From Amaranthus tricolor (Eukaryota > Streptophyta > Magnoliopsida > Caryophyllales > Amaranthaceae): DNA of 64,000 bases. Below, piece after piece: positions 1 through 11,670 of the stretch. The notes under the pieces were generated by a model. That model searched no databases, was not told the origin of the DNA, and was given only the letters and a program-made list of their open reading frames with translations. The DNA is taken from positions 3,193,501 through 3,257,500 of the forward strand of contig NC_080062.1 in the NCBI RefSeq assembly GCF_026212465.1, given 5' to 3'. Made by a program: the position numbers and the translations under genes. Position 1 is the first letter of the stretch, and the number at the start of each line of letters is the position of its first letter.

Positions 1-3000
1 AGAAATTGCTGGTCATGTTGATGAATTTAGGTAAGTATTTTATTTTTGAAATGAATATCTGAATCATGCTTTCTTCAAATGTTTTAACTTGTTTGCTGAT
101 TTTGACAGTATGGATCAGTTTGGGAGTCGCTTCATCCAGCAGAAACTTGAAACAGCTTCAACAGAAGAGAAGAACATGGTTTTCCATGAAATTATTCCCC
201 AAGCATTGTCACTGATGACAGATGTCTTCGGCAACTATGTGATTCAAAAGGTAATATTGATCATTGTATTTCAAATTGAATTACCTCTAGGCAGTCTAGG
301 CCTGGAGATCCTGTAGTTCTGTATGGTTAATGTTTGAATGATTTTCTTTTGCTTTGCAGTTTTTTGAGCATGGAACTGCTTCCGAAATTAGGGAGCTGGC
401 TGATAAACTCTCTGGTCATGTTCTAACACTGAGCCTTCAAATGTATGGCTGTAGAGTAATTCAGAAGGTACAACTCAAAACATAATTTTTTGATATCTCC
501 AAAATATTTTGTAGTGTATATATGCCTAAATTTTATTGCTATTTTTGTTCTCTTTGGGTCTGCAGACAAGTTTGCCCTGTTTAAATGTTTGTTAGTGATA
601 TTTGCATTTATACTTTGAGGAGGGCAGTGCCAGTTTTACTATGCTGTTCAGAAAATCCATTATCTGCAGTTACTTTCTTTGATAAAAACAAAACAATGCC
701 AAAGCTTTGCTCCTAATAGGTCGGGTTGGCTACTTGAATCAAGTCAATTCATGAGATTGCTTAGAACAATCCTTTGACATTGCTCTATAAAAGAAATATG
801 AAAGCATGAGGAGCTTCTTTTATCAAAATTTGTGCCAGCTATGTGGTTTTAATTTTCCATCTTTATCACATTTCAGGCCATTGAAGTTGTTGCTTTAGAT
901 CAGCAGAAAAAGATGGTTGTGGAACTAGATGGTCATGTGATGCGCTGTGTACGTGACCAAAATGGGAATCATGTCATCCAGAAATGCATCGAGTGCATAC
1001 CTGAAGATTCTATCCAGTTCATTATATCAACTTTTTATGACCAAGTTTTGACATTGTCAACCCATCCATATGGGTGTCGTGTTATCCAGGTTTACTAATT
1101 TTTCTGAAGCGACATTTTGTTAATTCAAATGTTACTTCTGTAACGTTGAGTTGAGATAAATATCAATCTCAATTATTTGTTTTTGCGTTACAGAGAGTTT
1201 TGGAACACTGCCATGATCCAATAACCCAGCGCATTGTGATGGATGAGATTATGCAATGTGTCTGCATGTTGGCTCAGGACCAATATGGAAATTATGTTGT
1301 CCAGGTCTGTTGTGTGTTATTCATTTTTTCACTCTTAAACATGAATATCATTTCTGAATTACTGCAGGGAAAATTAATCATTGCTCAGTTGTGAATTTGT
1401 GATTCCTGGGCTAATAATGTGGATACTTATTAAAGGCTTCATAATTTTTTAGGTGGATTTGTGGGACTATGTATGTCTGAACTGGTTTATTTTCTTGGGT
1501 GTGAACTATTTTTAATATTATAAAAATTAGCATAGTTGCAGAATTATAGTTATATACTGAACGTGTAGATTTGTTTCACATTTTGATTTTGTACTAATGT
1601 GTTGTGCATGGTGCACCATCCACTTTGGGTACACTGAAATAAACCTGTTGGAATTTTGAGCTATTCCAATCTGAACTTCTTCCAAAATGAGTGAACGACA
1701 CAAGTTCACATATAGTAGAAGTACAGAATTGTGCATTTTAAAGTTTATGGAGGAAGTTCATTTTGGTTTTTCAAGGCCAATTGATTTGCTAACCCTCTTT
1801 TTTTGGTTAGATTATCTCTTCAAAAGCTTTATGTCGATGGCCTCGTGGGTCGGCCAAATCTCTCCATTTGCTGGAGAGCTATCAATTGTTCCAATAATTT
1901 GCATGGAAAATTCGTAGATGTGTAGTTATCAATTTGGATGCAAATTACTTTTCTTGGCTGTTATTGGATTGTTTACAAATATACAATTTTGAATGTTATT
2001 TTCCTTTGATACATGAATGGTTTATTCATGCAATGCCGCTTTGATAGCGGTTGTCTTTGCTACACTACTTTTGACCTTTTTCGATATATATTTTACAGCA
2101 TGTACTGGAGCATGGAAAGCCACATGAACGCTCTGCTATCATAACCAAGTTGACTGGCAAGATTGTTCAAATGAGTCAACAAAAGTTTGCTTCAAATGTG
2201 ATAGAAAAATGTCTCGCATTTGGGGATGAAACTGAGCGTCGTAATATGGTGAATGAAATTCTTGGAGCTACCGATGATAATGAGCCGCTTCAGGTTTGTC
2301 CTACTTCAGTTTGCGTACCTTTTTGTGATTTCTAACATGTTGAATTATTAGTCCTTCCATCCCCTTTATGTTTTCTCGACTAATATTGAGCATAAAATGT
2401 TCCTCATTTCAAAGAGCTTTTTGTGTTTTTGTGTTCTGTCTATATCAATCCTCTGATTGAAATATTGAATGCAATTTTTTTAGGATATCACTTAGTGTGG
2501 TTAGAACGAAATCCTCGTATTTTTAGGGACCAATTTTTGCCTGTAGAAATTATGTGGGAGAAAATTATTTTTCTAGCATCTTTATGGATGAAAGGTTTTG
2601 GATTTTAAATAATGTTTCTCTTGGAGATCTTTATCGAAGTGAATTGGGGGCTATTTTGTTACTGGTTTCATGGATGGGACATCTTGTCCCTTAACGACCC
2701 GTTTGGTTAGTGGTACTAAATGGTGGTAATGGGAATGATTTATAGTGTAATATTTCATTAAAAGTTCCTTATCATTTCCATGGTAATGAAACGTTGATCA
2801 CAAAAAAGTTTTTGTTTACAAAATTCCATTACCACCTAATACCACCTCTCCCAATGATAATGCATTGGAATGGCTTTTATGACGAAAATGAGATGATTGG
2901 AGTTGGACAAGCATGGCCATCAAGGTAGCCCAACTAAAATTACACTAGTTTTTCATTCCCATTACCATTGTTTATTACTACCTACCAAACGAGCCGTAAG

Positions 3001-4083
3001 TTTACTTTTTATTTTTATTAAAATATTTTTTTATCAAAAATTGTTTGTTTTCCTTAAATACCATGACGGTCCGCTTGGATGTCGGTACTAAAAGGTGGTA
3101 ATGAAACTGATTCGTAGGGTAAATTTTTATGAAATGCTCATGTCATTTCCATGATAATAGAACTTATGATCATAAATGGTAATGCATCAGATTGAATTTT
3201 GTGAAGAAAATGGGATGATTGAAGTAGAACAAACATAACCATCAAGCGATCTTCATACAAAAATTATACTATTTCTGCTTATGTTTCTCATATTTGTTAT
3301 AGTTGCTCAAAACTGGACTTAATGTTTTGTGTGATGTTTTCTTTTGTTCAGGTAATGATGAAAGACCAGTTTGCAAACTATGTTGTACAAAAAATGCTGG
3401 AGACTTGTGATGACCAGCAACTTGAAGTGATTCTCTCGCGAATAAAGAATCATCTGAATGCATTGAAGAAGTATACATATGGAAAGCATATTGTTGCTCG
3501 TGTCGAAAAACTTGTTGCAACTGGAGGTAATTTTTTTGCTTATTCTCTACATAATTAATGCTTTTTATGATGTACATTAGTGAATCATAATTATCATTCA
3601 AGTTGAAGGTATGCTTGAAATTCGCGTATCTAAGTAAATCACCTTTCATTGATTCATGACATATCGTGTATTATCATTCAAATTAAAACTCACCATAATC
3701 GATATCCGTTTCAATAAGTTCAAAATAGCTCAATCAAAGAGTTACCCAATTTAATTCTACAACTGCAACAAGTTTTCTTTAGTTCAAATTGACCGAGAAT
3801 CATGGGTTGAGCTAGTGAGTAGTGATTGGACGCTTTTCCTTTCACCCTCGTGAGTCTGACATGGGTTCTATTCTCACCACCTAGATGAAGTATCAATTTT
3901 CTTTCCACTTGCCTGGGATTCTCCATCCTTGCCCCGATAAAATTTTTAAAATGTTCTCGCAAGTTCAGATGAGTGAATTTCATATGAAAAGAACGAACTA
4001 ATCTCATTGCTAATTGTGTTTTTGTTCCCTTTATAGAGAGAAGAATCAGTTTGCAGACTCCCTATCCTGCTCCAACGGCATAG
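1..4083 (+). CDS. PUM: Pumilio-family (PUF) RNA-binding protein, 3' part of gene
   Basis: Exons read at 1-30, 109-250, 360-467, 877-1089, 1194-1304, 2099-2293, 3352-3526 and 4037-4083 (TAG stop). All junctions have GT-AG sites and keep one frame, giving about 339 residues; the 5' part lies before the window. All eight PUM repeats are visible from their base-contacting triplets: GSRFIQ (R1), GNYVIQ (R2), GCRVIQ (R3), GNHVIQ (R4), GCRVIQ (R5), GNYVVQ (R6), SNVIEK (R7) and NYVVQK (R8). These triplets match those of animal PUM1/2 and Arabidopsis APUM1-3, whose proteins bind UGUANAUA in 3'UTRs and repress or destabilise mRNA in the cytoplasm. The tail after R8, starting [12 protein letters not shown], is typical of plant group I PUMs. 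Intron 6 (about 0.8 kb) and intron 7 (about 1.06 kb) are long; intron 7 holds two related MITEs. No break is seen in the coding exons. Confidence 0.95.
2695..2996. mobile_element. PIF/Harbinger-like MITE in PUF intron
   Basis: A 302-bp element with imperfect terminal inverted repeats: the left end starts CGACCCGTTTGGT and the right end finishes ACCAAACGAGCCG. Both ends continue inwards with a matching TGGTAATGGGAATGA stretch. It is flanked by the trinucleotide TAA at 2692-2694 and 2997-2999, the 3-bp TWA duplication expected of Harbinger/Tourist elements. It has no coding capacity and lies in the intron before the last PUM repeat. Confidence 0.75.
3066..3250. mobile_element. Truncated second copy of the same MITE family
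   Basis: The segment begins with CGGTCCGCTTGG and repeats the interior of the element just upstream: GGTACTAAAAGGTGGTAATG, then a GGATGATTGAAGT-like segment and CATCAAG. The right inverted repeat is missing, so this is a decayed or partial copy 70 bp from the intact one. Confidence 0.55.
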
Positions 4084-5860
4084 AAGAAAAAGGTGGTTAT
4101 ACAGCTAACCAAGGCTAGTATGAAAGTGCTCTCTCTACCCTTAGTTTTGGTTGTTCTCCCGTCTATGGAGTTAATTTGGACCGACAGCAAAATGGGAAAT
4201 AAAAGTTTGCTTTTGTACGTATAAACCTGTATATTGTAGCGTTCTTTCGTTTACTGAGGATTTATACCTAGAGAACCAGGTTAGTTTGAGGCTCAAATGA
4301 TATAAGATACCCGACGCCCCCTCCCCTTGCCGAGGAGACTAAAAAACTTTACTGTACAAGTTTCGAGGGTGTATAGAGAAGGCTATTAAGGTAGTAAATT
4401 TTCGACTTTTGAATGTACAGAATGTCGCTAGACGCAGAAGATAAGAGAGACGAGAGAAGAGAGCTCCCATGTTAGAGTTGAGGCTATAAGTTTTTCTTTT
4501 TACTTGTATCGAATTGATAATTTCTTCTTTGAAAGGAACAATTTTCTCATATATGATTTTTTTTGCTTGATTTTTATATATTTATTATGCTCTTAATGAG
4601 TTAATGTTACTACCTAATGATCTTTTAAATTACGAAATATGAATCATCTTCTCCCTCAATGGTTGATGATCTTATGTATTTTCTTAATTTCGTATTGTTA
4701 CTACCTTAAGACTAATTAGACAAGTAAAAATGAAGCAAGAAGGAGAGAAAGGATGGAGAAGGAGGAGAAGAAAGAATGATGACTTTTTTTTTTTTTTTTT
4801 CCTTTCTCCCCAACAATGGGGACTCTTGTTTAGTGCAAAATGCAAAGGAAATTTTTCTTCTTTTATATTTGTTGCTTAAATTATGGAGAAAGAAAAAATT
4901 GCAAAGAATAATCTAATTTTTTTTTAATTTTTTATGAGTTTAAATTTTTAATTAATCATAAATAATTTCAGTTATAAGAGATGTTTGCTTGAATTGCACT
5001 AGGGTAACTTTTGAGTTTGACCTATAAGAAAAGTCATTCTGAAAAACAAAACAATAAAAAAAAAATCATCTCATTGTTTTCCTTAACTTTCTCGTTATTA
5101 GGTTAAATATTCTTATAGAGATAGACACCTTATCTCACCCATCAAGTAAAAGGACGGTGAAGAAGTCAAAATGTTTTACAATCTTTTATTTTATCACAAA
5201 AACTTAGTCGAGACAGTTTAATTATGAGACCGTCAATTTGGGCGGTCGATTTTGCGTGTGTAACACGCTCACTTTTTTTCTCTCGTTTTTTCCATTTTTC
5301 TTTTTTTTTTGACTTCCATTATTAACTTTCTCTTCTTTCCTTCTCTATTTTATTTCCTTTTCGATTCTTGCCATTTTTGTTCATTCTAGTAATATGGAGA
5401 ATCAAGATGTGCTGATTTTATTTTTTCAAGAAAAAGTGAAAGAGGAAACTATTGATATTATATTACTGTATTTCTTAGAGTTTGATTCCTATTTTTTTTT
5501 TGTTTAGATTAAAACCCTATTACAAAGGATAAAAAAGTACTACATAACGTAATTATAAAATTAACACACTTAAATTACTCAATTTACTATTATTAGTTTC
5601 TAAAATGGAATCATATATGTGATGATAATTAGCAACTAAGAATAATACTCTTTTCAGATCTAAAACCTTTATCCTTAAATTTCTACATTTTTTATTTTAC
5701 AAAATTTGTTCAATTTTTATTTTTAATTGTAAAGTGTACTTTTACTCTAATTTTCATTTCTATATTTAGTTTTTCTCCTCTTTTAGTCATACATTTTTAC
5801 CATATTTATTTCCGTAAAAAAATATAATCGGGTAATTTGGTTGGATACACCAAATCAGGG
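4084..5860. other. PUF 3'UTR and AT-rich intergenic DNA
   Basis: The first few hundred bases after the TAG stop are presumably the PUF 3'UTR; I could not place a single polyadenylation site. The rest is AT-rich, with homopolymer T and A runs (for example 4787-4800), and shows no convincing gene or RNA. Confidence 0.5.
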
Positions 5861-5863
5861 TTT

Positions 5864-5914
5864 ACGCCGAATCTTGTAAGATTACGGCGTGGGGCCAAAA
5901 CCCAAGATATAAAT
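5864..5914 (+). promoter_or_regulatory. Core promoter of the LUX-like gene with inverted repeat
   Basis: A TATAAAT box lies at 5908-5914, about 170 bp before the ATG. Just upstream, at 5865-5888, is an imperfect inverted repeat with arms CGCCGAATCTT and AAGATTACGGCG. Its left arm contains CGAATC (5868-5873), the reverse complement of GATTCG. That matches GATWCG, the published LUX binding site. At 5889-5896 GTGGGGCC fits the class I TCP consensus GTGGGNCC. Sites this short occur by chance, so function is inference. Confidence 0.5.
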
Positions 5915-6081
5915 TATACTCTCATCTTATTCTTTTTCATCTCAATTAATCTCTCATATTCTTAATTTCTTTGATTAAAATTCGTAATTTGTTATTCAAA
6001 TTACAATAATCTTTCAATTTTTAAAGATTTTGAATCAGAAATTTCATACCCTTTGTTTTTTTCAATCATTTAAACCCAATA

Positions 6082-6936
6082 ATGGAAGATCAATCTCAAA
6101 TTGGTTTAATATCTCCTGATGATCTAACTCCATTATCACAATCTTTGATTTCTCCTGAATTAGCTTCAGCGTTTGGTATAACCCAAGAAGAATTTCTTCC
6201 TGTATTCGATCTACATCAAGAAATGCGCGCTAGCTGTTCGACGGTTTGTCCAAATGAACAAATTTATTACCCTTATGATTTTAGAGTTGGGAGTTTTGAT
6301 TTATCATTTGATGAAGATATGGATGATAAAGGGAAAAAACGGGCTGCAAAGAAACGTAGATTGGCTTGGACAATTGAACTTCATAAAAGATTTGTTCAAT
6401 CAATTGAGCATTTGGGGAGTAGTAAAGCTGTTCCTAAAACAATACTACAGAATATGAATGTGGAAGGAATAACTAGAGAAAATGTTGCTAGTCATTTGCA
6501 GAAGTATAGATCTTATTTGAAGAAAATGGAAAAAGAAAAGGAATCTGATGAAGGCTGTTCGAAAGACCCACCAGAGATTAAATCCATGGGGATGGAACAT
6601 TCAAATGTTCATCCATGCCCATCACATGACCATGGTTATGGACAGTCACAGCAGCATTCAGTGCAGTACGGCTCGGTGCCATTGATGGTTCCTCCTTTGG
6701 GGCCTTATGGTTATGGGCATGGTTATGGACATATGGAGATGCCTATGCCTATGCCTATGTCTATGTCTATGTCTATGCCTATGCCTATGTCTATGTCTAT
6801 GTCTATGTCTATATCTATGCCTATGTCTATGCCTATGCCTATGCCTATGCCTATGACTCTTCCTCCTCCTCCACCTAGGTATTATGGGTTTGAATCTGGG
6901 GCATGTAGCATGGAGAGGAATCAACCAAGAGGTTGA
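6082..6936 (+). CDS. LUX/PCL1/BOA-like GARP (MYB-like) transcription factor
   Basis: Single-exon ORF of 284 residues. Residues 8-33 contain [19 protein letters not shown], which resembles the N-terminal motif I recall from LUX ARRHYTHMO and BOA. Residues about 91-149 form one GARP/B-type MYB domain, with the aromatic W at 96, a LHKRFV helix, AVPKTIL and the hallmark [13 protein letters not shown] recognition helix. There is no receiver domain, which separates it from type-B response regulators. LUX is the DNA-binding subunit of the evening complex (with ELF3 and ELF4) and represses clock and growth genes at night. The domain diverges from classical LUX at several positions ([22 protein letters not shown]), so a diverged paralogue is as likely as the orthologue. 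The C-terminus has Gly-Tyr-His, Met-Pro/Met-Ser and poly-Pro tracts. Confidence 0.85.
   Translation: MEDQSQIGLISPDDLTPLSQSLISPELASAFGITQEEFLPVFDLHQEMRASCSTVCPNEQIYYPYDFRVGSFDLSFDEDMDDKGKKRAAKKRRLAWTIELHKRFVQSIEHLGSSKAVPKTILQNMNVEGITRENVASHLQKYRSYLKKMEKEKESDEGCSKDPPEIKSMGMEHSNVHPCPSHDHGYGQSQQHSVQYGSVPLMVPPLGPYGYGHGYGHMEMPMPMPMSMSMSMPMPMSMSMSMSISMPMSMPMPMPMPMTLPPPPPRYYGFESGACSMERNQPRG
6739..6858 (+). repeat. In-frame ATGYCT hexanucleotide repeat (Met-Pro/Met-Ser tract)
   Basis: About twenty tandem units of ATGCCT or ATGTCT encode alternating Met-Pro and Met-Ser dipeptides in the C-terminal region of the GARP factor, with one ATATCT unit. A hexamer keeps the frame when its copy number changes, so length polymorphism is expected. 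Confidence 0.9.
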
Positions 6937-7491
6937 TTGTTTTGTTCAGTTTTGAGATTAAGATTAGGAATTTAATGTGGATAATAAAGCAATAAGTGTT
7001 CTAATTGATTTTATAATAACTGATTTGAACCATTATTTAAATCATTTGTTGATTGCTACTCCCTCAACAACCTTTTTGTTGTCGATGGTGAATCAGAAAC
7101 AATCTCTTCATTATCACTAAGAAATCTAGGGTCGTAAGTTCGGGATTTGGTTTGTATTTAATGCAAATCTAAATAAAAATAAATTGAATTCGATTTTGAT
7201 TTTTTCAGTTCAATCTGAATCTTATTTTTTATGATTCAAATTTTATCGCACCAATTTATAAAATGCCAATTCAAATTGAACCGATCTTTCAAAAAAGAAA
7301 GAAAATATTAAATTGAATTGATTCAACATGCACATAATTGATTAATTTACATTGAATTAATTAATTTGTATCGAAAATAGTTTGCATCATTATTTTTGAA
7401 ATTTATGATAATATAAATGGGCTACGAAAGAACTACTCTTAAAATTCCAACTAAAACTCCTAATTGTTTCATAATTCCCATACACAACAAT

Positions 7492-7782
7492 ATAAGTTGT
7501 AGATCAAGCTAAACAGAACTTTACTAGGATTATACCCATCCTTTATGAGGTTGGGTTTACTTTTATTTTAGCAAAATTTTTATTTAGAATTCTTTTACCA
7601 CTTCTTGGATATGCGTTATAAGTTGTAGATCAAGCCAAACAGAACTTTACTAGGATTATACCCATCCTTTATGAGGTTGGGTTCACTTTTATTTTTTACA
7701 GATTATTTGAGTTTATAACATACATGCAAAATTTAGCAAAGTTTTTATTTAGAATTCTTTTACCACTTCTTGGATATGCGTT
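7492..7782. repeat. Tandem duplication (126 bp and 165 bp units)
   Basis: Unit 1 (7492-7617) and unit 2 (7618-7782) both run from ATAAGTTGTAGATCAAG to CTTGGATATGCGTT and are nearly identical. Unit 2 carries about 39 extra bases in its middle (around 7697-7737). A short ATT microsatellite follows. No coding content. Confidence 0.85.
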
Positions 7783-7964
7783 ATTATTATTATTATTATT
7801 ATCAATTAAGGCTTAAGTATGAGCAATTTTATACTAAATGTAATCACAATACATAAAGTGCTTATGATGTTATCATAGTGATATACTTGAAAAGATATTA
7901 TAATTAAATATTTTCTCTTAAATTAGATGCTAGAATTAAATCTTAGAAAATTATACTGAAATTG

Positions 7965-8089
7965 TTGAGGGATTCTTTTGCCGCACTCTCCTTTATAGAT
8001 ATGAATTGTCGCCTTCTTTCCCTCCCTTTACCCTAATCATAGTTCCTACGAGTGGGATACACTAAGTATAATGATGATAATGATGATGG
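7965..8089 (+). mobile_element. SINE-like element, copy 1 (5'-truncated)
   Basis: Contains CCGCACTCTCCTTTATAG, a GTCGCC block, a CCTCCCTTTACCCT block, GAGTGGGATACACT and an ATGATGATAATGATGATG tail. It resembles the 3' domain of Au-like angiosperm SINEs (CCCAGACCC...GGGAT..CACTGGG). It is flanked by a perfect 13-bp target-site duplication, TATACTGAAATTG, at 7952-7964 and 8090-8102, which fixes its borders and shows it inserted as a 5'-truncated copy. Confidence 0.75.
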
Positions 8090-8102
8090 TATACTGAAAT
8101 TG

Positions 8103-10250
8103 GTGAACTTGTATGTTCTTGATAACAATTGAAAGTAGTAGTAATTGAAAAATCTTCAATCGTACCATGTAATGCTGTTACATGTGTGTTTTGTTGGTAT
8201 ATTACATACTATGGGTATATTTGATGTCTTTTTTGTTGAGAATTTATAATATATAAGATAAGATAAGATAAGAGATTGCATGAATTATTACTCTTAACTT
8301 CATTTCTCAAACTTGTCACTTTCGCTAGTAAGCTCTCACTTTGTAGTGTATTGCATTTGGAAATATGAAGGGAGGGGTTAAAAAAATATTTACGTTACAT
8401 TAATTAATCTTGCATGAATTTGTGGTTTAGATTAGTATTCATATATTAATATTAGTACAAATTTGTGGAGTTTATGTTATCACCGATTGTTATAAATAAA
8501 ACACTTCATTAAAACTTACATTATATGTAGGACACTTGACACACCATGCTTGTAGAATGCATTGTAATTGTAATAGTGATACATGGCTTCACAAGAAAGG
8601 AACTACAATTGAGTTATATTTTTGTTTAAGACTTCTTTTGGTCTTAATTTCTTAGACGTGCATTGTATAAGTCCTAGAATTCTACTTAAAATTCGATGTT
8701 TTCGATTTTTCGGTCTACAAAACCAAAAATAAAAATCCAAATTGAACATCAAAATAAAATTAAATTTCGTTTCAAATTGAACTGAATAAAATGGTAATCA
8801 AACCGAATTGCTTATGATTTTTCACCAAATAATTTACACCTCTAATCTGTCCCCAAACCCCACCTCAAGTAGGATTCATTAACCAGCATTAAGGTAATCA
8901 ACTGAAAAATGTTGAAATCTACTTGCTCTTGTTTTTTTGTTTGTGGAGTTTTGTTATCTGTGTGCTTAATCTTCATGTGGATGAGAGATATGTTTTATCT
9001 TAGTTGGAATTTATATGTGGCTTAATCCTTATGTGGATGTGAATTATGTTCTGTTTTAATCTGAACTAGTAATATTTTTTCAGATAAAATTATGAGTTTG
9101 ACTCTCACCTATTTTTTTTTTACTCTTAACCAGTCATTTATTAAATAAAAAAAATTTAAAAGGAGTAGTTAATATGTACACCCATGGTCATGGGTGGTAA
9201 GGAAGTAATTTAGATTAAAGAAGTAGATATTCCAAACTTATCCATAGTTTACTATATTGAGGTAAAGAGAGTTGCACTTGCATACAAAATTATTTGTTTC
9301 ATTATCTCCATTAAATATTATTTCAAACTAATATTTAACTGTATTAAAATCATATTTCTATATCCTTTAAATTTGATACATCACCAAATACAAATTGAGA
9401 ATGTTTTGGATATAGAGTATCAAATTTGAACGAAAAAAATGTAAATTAATTTAATCAGGAATAAAAAATTATTTGCTAAAATAGAGTTAAAAAAAATAAA
9501 ATTCCCACCAAACTAGTGTTCTGATAGGTAAGTAGCTAAATTTTTTAGTTTAAAGACTTCAAGCTCTAGTTTTAAATATAACAAAAGCAAAAAAATATTC
9601 AAAAATCTTGTTACTTTGGATCATGATGCATTTAGCTAAGGAGGTATTGTAGATAATAATAAAATTATTGTAAAGTCCCACTAGATGAACCAAATTAAAT
9701 AACCCAATAAAATTTGAGGTATATAAATTATTGTTTTTATTTTTTTTCATCATATTCTTTTTAAAACTAACTTACCAAAAAGAAAAATAGTGTAACTGTG
9801 TAACAATGATATGATAATAAAGATGTGAAGAGAAAGACTCACATATGACAATCCATCACTGGATAATCAATGATGAATTTTATCTATTTTAGAAGATAAG
9901 ATTGGCATAATCCCTTCACTAAAAATAAGTCATAATTTTGGATTTTCCTTGATAACTAAAGATCAATGGATATAATAAGTGCATAATAACTGTTTAGGAG
10001 CTCTATTAATACAAAAGCAAGTGTTTCAGCTTAAACAGGATTGTACTTAGAGGGGTTCTTTTAGGTTATTGGGTTAATTTCGAATCAGGTATTTTGAATT
10101 GGTTTAAAATCGAATTTTTTGTCCACATGGATTTTTACATTATTTTAAATTCATTTTTGAAGTCGGGTTTATTTCAACTTTCAACTTCCAAGATTGATAA
10201 ATATCGGATTATCAGGTCTATTTTAAACCACTCTAATTGTATTATTTGCA

Positions 10251-10256
<6 letters not shown>
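8103..10256. other. AT-rich intergenic DNA
   Basis: No gene, RNA or well-defined transposon was recognised. An AGATA tandem stretch occurs near 8257-8272. The longest ORFs are short, AT-driven and resemble nothing known. Confidence 0.45.

Positions 10257-10301
<45 letters not shown>
10257..10301. repeat. (TA)n microsatellite
   Basis: About 45 bp of uninterrupted TA dinucleotides. Confidence 0.95.
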
Positions 10302-10304
<3 letters not shown>

Positions 10305-10473
10305 AGCAATAAAGTAATTTAACAAATTACTATATCAAAACAAAATTGAAATAAAAAAATCATAATTTTCCTTTCTAAAAATAAATTGTCCCCCCAAAAA
10401 AAATAAAGTGATATCTAATCCAAGTCTAAGACACTAAAAAGCAACATAAAATTTCAAAGTATCCCATAAGTGT

Positions 10474-11670
10474 TCAATTAGAAGGACAAAAAGAAACTAC
10501 ATATCTAGAAGCCTTGCAAGTTTTAAGCCCTGTTTTCTCATCAAAGGGATGACTATAAGCCCTTGGACAAACCATCTTAAACAACCTTCCAACCACCGTC
10601 GGCAGGCACTTTTCCGCCCACGAAAACTCCCCGGTGCAGCAATCCCTCGGAGACCCACTTGCCAAACAAGGACTCTTACACCCTACAACCATCTTTTGAG
10701 CTCTAACAGCTAACCCTGAAGGACACCAAACATTCAAGTCCGCCTCACACGCCGCCACCCCACATTGTTCTCGTTTCCCCTTACCGACTAATGGGATCAC
10801 CGAGACAGGGAGGTTGAACCCATCGACAAGGCTGACATCGTAAAAATGAGTAGGAGATAGGGAGGTACCGAAGGTCAGTTCGACCAAGGTAGCAGGCGGT
10901 GTGCCGCCTGTTCCTTGGCAGTGGAGCAGACCGTTGCAGTCGCCTGTTTGGCAGGTACTGATGCTTGTGTTCTGATCAAATGTACAACCTTGCCTTGCCC
11001 ATATTCTGCCTGACCAATATTGGGATACTTGGAGGAGTTGTCGTTGGCCGGATCGCAAGCGGAAACCGCCTCCTAGAGGTGTTTTTTGGCCTGAAACTGC
11101 AAGTATTCCGGGCCATATGGTGGTGTTGCAGTTGTTCACTATCATCAGTTGAACTGCACCTGTCAAAAATGGATTTAAAAACATTATACAAGTACTCCTA
11201 GTTTTTCAGTTAGAATAAGATAGAAAACACATAAACTATTAAGTTAACTGTGCAAGAGAAGATAATCCAGTCCAGAGTCACATAATTTGTTTTTTGAATT
11301 CGCAATTCGTTCAAAATGACCCAAAATACTTCGCCTTTTTGTGATTTGCAATTTGCGAGAAGATTAGCGAATCATATAACACCGATCTGGATTCGCCTTT
11401 TGAATTCGCAATTCGTTTAAAATGACCCAAAATTAGTGCAAAACTGATAGTAATTCACTTTTTGTGATTTGCAATTCGTGAGAAGATTAGCGAATTATGT
11501 GATATTGATCTGCTCCTGTCTTAATAGGAGCACGTACGACATATCCAAGGTAAGGTCTTGAGTTCAATTCTTACCTAACCCTCCCGTTAGACTAAAAAAA
11601 TTGTGCAAGAAGAAATACCTGTTAGGGAAAAGAGAATTGGAACGATTAAGAGAAGCAGAGGATTTGACAT
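10474..11670 (-). CDS. Thaumatin-like protein (PR-5 family), secreted
   Basis: Two exons on the minus strand: 11670-11619 encodes a 17-residue hydrophobic signal-peptide core (MSNPLLLLIVPILFSLT), and 11159-10474 encodes the rest (245 residues in all). The junction is GT-AG and falls inside a Gly codon. The mature part has the 16 cysteines of the large thaumatin class. It also has the signature segment CQTGDCNGLLHC and acidic-cleft residues consistent with the REDDD set (Arg in FRLRSG, Glu in VELTFG, Asp in FYDVSLVDGFN). The family acts in the apoplast against fungi, some members binding or cleaving beta-1,3-glucan; substrate cannot be told here. A minus-strand TATAAAT box sits at 11951-11957. 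The intron contains two copies of a repeat that is also in the intron of the gene at 16.9-18.7 kb. Confidence 0.92.
11294..11505. repeat. Two-unit repeat in the thaumatin-like gene intron
   Basis: Units starting at about 11294 and 11397 both contain GAATTCGCAATTCGTT, AAAATGACCCAAAAT, GTGATTTGCAATT and AGAAGATTAGCGAAT. A third, diverged copy lies at about 17924-18050 in another gene's intron (GGATTCGCGATTCACTC, AAAATGGTTC, AAGGCGATTAG). The unit is about 105 bp with no coding capacity; probably an uncharacterised short interspersed repeat. Confidence 0.7.

Noticed and set aside
4228..4240. TGTATATTGTAG in the PUF 3'UTR as a self-binding Pumilio site
   Set aside because: It does not match UGUANAUA at the last position, and such AT-rich octamers are expected by chance.
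6658..6924. 88-residue Arg/His-rich ORF on the minus strand
   Set aside because: It is the antisense shadow of the ATGYCT repeat in the GARP gene; the composition is purely a repeat artefact.
10094..10312. 72-residue ORF ending in an Ile-Tyr tract
   Set aside because: The tail is the (TA)n microsatellite; the rest has no family resemblance.
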